A DNA stretch of 64,000 nucleotides from JACKAQ01 sp965227145 (lineage in GTDB: Bacteria; Calditrichota; Calditrichia; RBG-13-44-9; J075), in NCBI GenBank assembly GCA_965227145.1, contig OZ245730.1:1798001-1862000 (forward strand). The letters are read 5' to 3'. Of the stretch, positions 60,833 through 64,000 are shown piece by piece. The notes below the pieces were generated by a model that was given only the letters and a program-made list of their open reading frames with translations, searched no databases and was not told the origin of the DNA. Numbering within the stretch: the stretch's first letter is position 1; each line of letters opens with the position of its first letter. The translations under genes were made by a program, and so were the position numbers.

Positions 60833-61521
60833 TTTTTTTGTCCTGTTTTTGATTTTTGATTGCTGTCCGATACCCTTTTGCGATTGCGGCGAACGAAATA
60901 AATGATACCGGCAATCACGCCGATGGTCAGCAAAATACCGATAACAATCTGATTGTAAATATCCAGAAATTGCTGAATTTCCTGCCAGCTTTTCCCGATA
61001 AACGCACCGAGATAAATAATGATGCCATTCCAGATGAGCGCGCTGATGGTTGCGAGCGCCGCAACGTAAACAACGTTAAGTTTCGATAATCCTGCAGATA
61101 ACGAAATTACCGAACGGATGCCGGATAAAAACCGGTTGGCCAGAATTATCCAGTACCCATATTTTTCGAACAGCGTGTTTACTTTCACAATTTTCCGGGG
61201 ATCGATCCATTTGTTGCGATGTTTATTCATGATAAAATCGCTGGATCGTGCCGCGAGCACAAACAGCGCCAGAAATCCCAGCACACTTCCGGCGGTAGTG
61301 CCGATCAAAACGCCGGTGTAGCTCAGGCTGCCGGTTCCCACAAAATACGCACCAACCAGCGTAACCGTATCACCGGGAATGGGTGGAAAAATATTCTCGA
61401 TGAACGCGCTGATAAACAACAGCCCGTAAGCATACATTGTATTCTCACGGGCGAAAAGGGTCAGTTGGTTGATGAATTCTTCCAAACGATTCTTCAGGAT
61501 TGATTGGCAATTTTTTTCCAC
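60829..61521 (-). CDS. DedA family membrane protein
   Basis: A protein of up to 230 residues with the DedA/SNARE-associated fold: ENIFPPIPGDTVTLVGAYF and NRFLSGIRSVISLSAGL, then three further membrane segments and a basic tail. DedA proteins take part in lipid and proton homeostasis, several as undecaprenyl-phosphate flippases. The start is uncertain: a GTG at 61521 overlaps glnS by 28 bp, whereas a TTG at 61488 lies just behind its stop. It is placed between two tRNA ligase genes. Confidence 0.85.
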   Translation of the reverse strand: MEKNCQSILKNRLEEFINQLTLFARENTMYAYGLLFISAFIENIFPPIPGDTVTLVGAYFVGTGSLSYTGVLIGTTAGSVLGFLALFVLAARSSDFIMNKHRNKWIDPRKIVKVNTLFEKYGYWIILANRFLSGIRSVISLSAGLSKLNVVYVAALATISALIWNGIIIYLGAFIGKSWQEIQQFLDIYNQIVIGILLTIGVIAGIIYFVRRNRKRVSDSNQKSKTGQKK

Positions 61522-63212
61522 GAACTTTTCAGCTCGACGGTGCGATTGTAAACCGGTTTTCCCGGTTTGCTGTCCGGATCGACGCTAAAATAGGCATGCC
61601 GCAAAAACTGGAAATGGTCGCCGGGATTTACTTCCGCCAGCGACGGTTCGGCTTTTGCGTTCACCACGCGCAGCGAATCGGGATTAATCGCGTCCAAAAA
61701 CGATTTGCCCTCCGGCAGATTTCCCGGATCAATTTCGGTGAACAGGTGGTCGTATAAGCGCACTTCGGCATCGATCGCATGTTCCGCGCTCACCCAGTGC
61801 AGCGTGCCTTTTACTTTGCGACCGTCGTTGGACCAGCCCCCGCGCGTTGCGGGATCGTAGGTGCAATGGACTTCGGTTACATTACCATCTGCATCTTTTT
61901 TGAAACCGGTGCAAACCACGTAATAGGCATGTTTCAACCGGACTTCCATTCCCGGTGCCAGCCGGAAATATTTTTTAGCGGGGATTTCCATAAAATCGTC
62001 CCGTTCGATAAACAGCTCTTTTCCAAACGGCACCAGCCGGGTGCCTGCCTCCTGATTTTCGGGATTGTTTTCCGCAGTCAGCCATTGCACCTGATCGTCC
62101 GGCCAGTTGTCGATCACCAGTTTGATGGGGTCCAAAACCACCATTGTGCGGGTAGCAATTTTGTTCAGATCTTCGCGAACCCAATATTCCAGTTGTTCAT
62201 ATTCCACCATGCTGTCCGCGCGGGTAACGCCGATGGCATCGCAAAAATCGCGGATAGCTTTGGGCGTAAAGCCTCGGCGGCGCATCCCGGAAAGAGTGGG
62301 CATCCGGGGATCATCCCAGCCGTTAACATGTTGTTCCTGAACGAGTTGCAGTAACTTGCGCTTGCTCATCACCGTGTAGCTGAGGCTCAGCCGGGCAAAC
62401 TCGATTTGGCGGGGATTACCGATGTCCAGTTGCTCCAAAAACCAATCGTAGAGCGGGCGGTGAATTTCAAATTCCAATGTGCAGATGGAGTGGGTGATGC
62501 CTTCAATCGCGTCCGATTGACCGTGCGCCCAGTCGTACATCGGATAAATATTCCATTTGTCGCCGGTGCGGTGGTGCGATGCATGCAAAATGCGATACAT
62601 CACCGGATCGCGAAAATTGATATTCGGCGATGCCATGTCGATTTTTGCGCGAAGCACTTTGGAGCCGTCCGGAAATTCCCCGTCGCGCATGCGTTCGAAC
62701 AAATCCAGGTTTTCCGCAACGCTGCGGTTGCGATACGGGCTGTCGGTGCCCGGCTGGGTGAGCGTGCCGCGCGTTTCGCGTATTTCATCGGCGGTCTGAT
62801 CATCCACATACGCTTTGCCGGCGTTGATCAACACTTTCGCCAAATCATACAGCTGATCAAAATAATCCGATGCGTAATATTCGCGATCTTCCCAATCAAA
62901 CCCTAACCAGCGAACGTCATATTTGATGGAATCTACATATTCCTGCTCTTCTTTTACGGGATTGGTATCATCAAAGCGCAGGTTGTATTTGCCGTTGTAA
63001 TCGCGAGCAAGTCCGAAATTCAGGCAGATCGATTTTGCGTGCCCGATATGCAAATAACCGTTCGGTTCCGGGGGGAACCGGGTGTGCACCCTTCCGCCGT
63101 TTTTGCCATTTTTCAGATCTTCTTCAACGATGTTTCGTATAAAGTTCGTAACCGGTGTAATTTCTTTACCTGCGTTGTTACTGGATAACGGATTTGAAGT
63201 GTGATCCGCCAT
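61494..63212 (-). CDS. glnS: Glutamine--tRNA ligase
   Basis: A 572-residue class I tRNA synthetase of the GlnRS type. It has PPEPNGYLHIGHAKSICLN (HIGH) and YTVMSKRKLLQLV (KMSKS-type), and a C-terminal beta-barrel anticodon domain. It charges tRNA-Gln directly, so the organism need not rely on the amidotransferase route. I chose the ATG at 63212, with AGGGAG 6 bp upstream, over a TTG 6 bp earlier. A TATAAT-like -10 box lies on the minus strand at 63275-63280. It leads the run glnS-dedA-gltX-ddl. Confidence 0.96.
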   Translation of the reverse strand: MADHTSNPLSSNNAGKEITPVTNFIRNIVEEDLKNGKNGGRVHTRFPPEPNGYLHIGHAKSICLNFGLARDYNGKYNLRFDDTNPVKEEQEYVDSIKYDVRWLGFDWEDREYYASDYFDQLYDLAKVLINAGKAYVDDQTADEIRETRGTLTQPGTDSPYRNRSVAENLDLFERMRDGEFPDGSKVLRAKIDMASPNINFRDPVMYRILHASHHRTGDKWNIYPMYDWAHGQSDAIEGITHSICTLEFEIHRPLYDWFLEQLDIGNPRQIEFARLSLSYTVMSKRKLLQLVQEQHVNGWDDPRMPTLSGMRRRGFTPKAIRDFCDAIGVTRADSMVEYEQLEYWVREDLNKIATRTMVVLDPIKLVIDNWPDDQVQWLTAENNPENQEAGTRLVPFGKELFIERDDFMEIPAKKYFRLAPGMEVRLKHAYYVVCTGFKKDADGNVTEVHCTYDPATRGGWSNDGRKVKGTLHWVSAEHAIDAEVRLYDHLFTEIDPGNLPEGKSFLDAINPDSLRVVNAKAEPSLAEVNPGDHFQFLRHAYFSVDPDSKPGKPVYNRTVELKSSWKKIANQS

Positions 63213-63425
63213 ATTCAACTCCCTGTGATCATTCGAAATAATAAATTAGCCTTAGAAAACGCTAAATGTAACAAATTATACCGGCTGAAACAAGATGCAA
63301 TGAAAGGCGTTCGGCAATGCCCGGAATATATGACAGTTGTTTTTTACAGAGAATTTGCAAACAAAAAAACATCTTGAACCGTAAGAAAATTACCTCTAAT
63401 ATGTTGTAAATACCGGAGATTTTTT

Positions 63426-63635
63426 ATGATACCATCAGTCAATGGCAGCAATGGTTGTGCGATGCCACGGTTAAGCGAAGAAGATGAAGGGTTGTTTGGT
63501 GCCGCAATTCTGGGTGGCGGAAAAGGAAAATCCGGTAGTGAAAAAAAGAAATCCGGTAGCGGCGCCGGATGCGGTTTCCTGCTGCTGTTGATCATCATTG
63601 CGCTGTTGGTTTTCGTGATTTATTACCGGATTTAA
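63426..63635 (+). CDS. Small membrane protein, hypothetical
   Basis: A 69-residue protein. Residues 30-49 are a Gly/Lys/Ser linker (GGGKGKSGSEKKKSGSGAGC), and one membrane helix (FLLLLIIIALLVFVIYY) ends the protein. A GGAG site lies about 7 bp before the ATG. The short N-terminus contains PRLSEEDEGLFGAA. I do not recognise the family. It may be a single-pass inner-membrane protein with a flexible cytoplasmic tail. It reads opposite to glnS. Confidence 0.6.
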   Translation: MIPSVNGSNGCAMPRLSEEDEGLFGAAILGGGKGKSGSEKKKSGSGAGCGFLLLLIIIALLVFVIYYRI

Positions 63636-63644
63636 CTAAATTTA

Positions 63645-63675
63645 TTGACAATCGAATTATTCATAAGTATATAAT
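63645..63675 (+). promoter_or_regulatory. Sigma70-type promoter before the PQQ-propeller gene
   Basis: TTGACA (63645-63650) followed by TATATA after 17 bp or TATAAT (63670-63675) after 19 bp. The gene start is 25 bp downstream. The repeated ATTATTCAT around the -10 box may be an operator. Confidence 0.7.
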
Positions 63676-63700
63676 TATTCATGAATTAAAGGAGCAAAAT

Positions 63701-64000
63701 ATGCAGAAAACTCTCCCCGGAAATGTCTTGCAAAAAGGGTTGATCATATGCCTGCTGCTCATCACTACCGCCGCTGTTGCAGGCGATTGGGCAAGCTGGC
63801 GCGGAAAGCATCAGAACGGTGTTTCGGATGAAAAAAATCTGGTATCCGAATGGTCACAGAATGGCAACAACCTGATCTGGACCGGCGATTTTACCGGCAG
63901 ATCAACCCCGATTATTCTCAACGGCCGCGTTTATGTCATCGGACGAGTAGGGGAGGGCGTATCCATGCAGGAGCGTGTTGCCTGCTTCAGTGCCGAAAGC
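63701..64000 (+). CDS. PQQ-like beta-propeller protein, N-terminal part (runs off window)
   Basis: The first 100 codons of an exported protein. A signal peptide (GLIICLLLITTAAVAG) is followed by DWASWRGKHQNGVSDEKNL and LIWTGDFTGRSTPIILNGR, which fit the first blade of PQQ-binding/BamB-like propellers (WxxWRG..NG opening, PIILNGRVYV). The ATG at 63701 has AAAGGAG 6 bp upstream and a good promoter before it. Whether it is an enzyme or a scaffold cannot be told from this part. Confidence 0.8.
   Translation, partial: MQKTLPGNVLQKGLIICLLLITTAAVAGDWASWRGKHQNGVSDEKNLVSEWSQNGNNLIWTGDFTGRSTPIILNGRVYVIGRVGEGVSMQERVACFSAES

Noticed and set aside
63344..63598. Minus-strand frame of 84 codons
   Set aside because: It is antisense to the small membrane protein at 63426-63635, which has a ribosome binding site and a sensible membrane helix.

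Overview
The window looks like a chromosomal contig from a Gram-negative bacterium of the FCB superphylum, possibly a Calditrichota/KSB1-type lineage. The evidence is a secreted protein ending in a type IX-like sorting domain (NYPNPFNP followed by IRF..), a BamA/Omp85 protein, beta-barrel and lipoprotein signals, RND efflux pumps, and separate GlnRS and GluRS. The taxonomic call is inference. Most of the window has balanced base composition and reads as core or housekeeping sequence. Two parts are clearly accessory: 1-6.8 kb and about 26.6-34.6 kb, both more AT-rich.

Left end (1-6.8 kb, minus strand): a three-gene DNA methyltransferase / DEAD helicase / GIY-YIG nuclease island of restriction or defence type. 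The methyltransferase is split by a complete 1106-bp IS630-family element. Removing the element plus one TA duplication restores one continuous frame of 906 codons.

Middle left (7-26.5 kb): a hypothetical protein, a beta-barrel protein carrying HEYGH, an orphan MoxR ATPase, a D-2-hydroxyacid dehydrogenase with a CsaA-like protein, and a co-directional run (Na+:alanine symporter, DUF1611/DgcN-like, esterase, HAD hydrolase, PBP4-type peptidase). These are followed by an acid-activating enzyme with an aldehyde dehydrogenase, and two divergent CLC chloride-channel genes. Several intergenic gaps carry dispersed palindromic repeats.

Accessory centre (26.6-37.7 kb): the most unusual part. Three near-identical sigma70-type promoters drive units built around 6-bladed beta-propeller proteins. 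Two of the units also encode small exported peptides with the shared start MSKLKKA. One peptide has six cysteines in a symmetric C-X6-C-X3-C-X7-C-X3-C-X6-C pattern. Around them are a thioredoxin-fold lipoprotein with CxxC, an ABC ATPase and permease, an M15 peptidase, an O-antigen-ligase-like protein and a MauE/DoxX-like redox membrane protein. The two peptide units look like an old tandem duplication. A 99-bp fragment of the 5' end of the following RND gene lies after the first unit, and the intact RND gene lies after the second. I read this as a candidate exported, possibly disulfide-bonded peptide system of unknown function.

Right part (37.7-64 kb): an RND efflux locus (permease, adaptor, permease), a minus-strand group (GroES-like, HIT, RsmE, Omp85, PHP-domain protein), two unrelated cation:proton antiporters that both end in a PTS-IIA domain and flank a T9SS-type secreted protein, then a minus-strand translation/cell-wall group (glnS, dedA, gltX, ddl), a small membrane protein, and the start of a PQQ-propeller protein cut by the window end. 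I saw no rRNA, tRNA, CRISPR array or replication origin.
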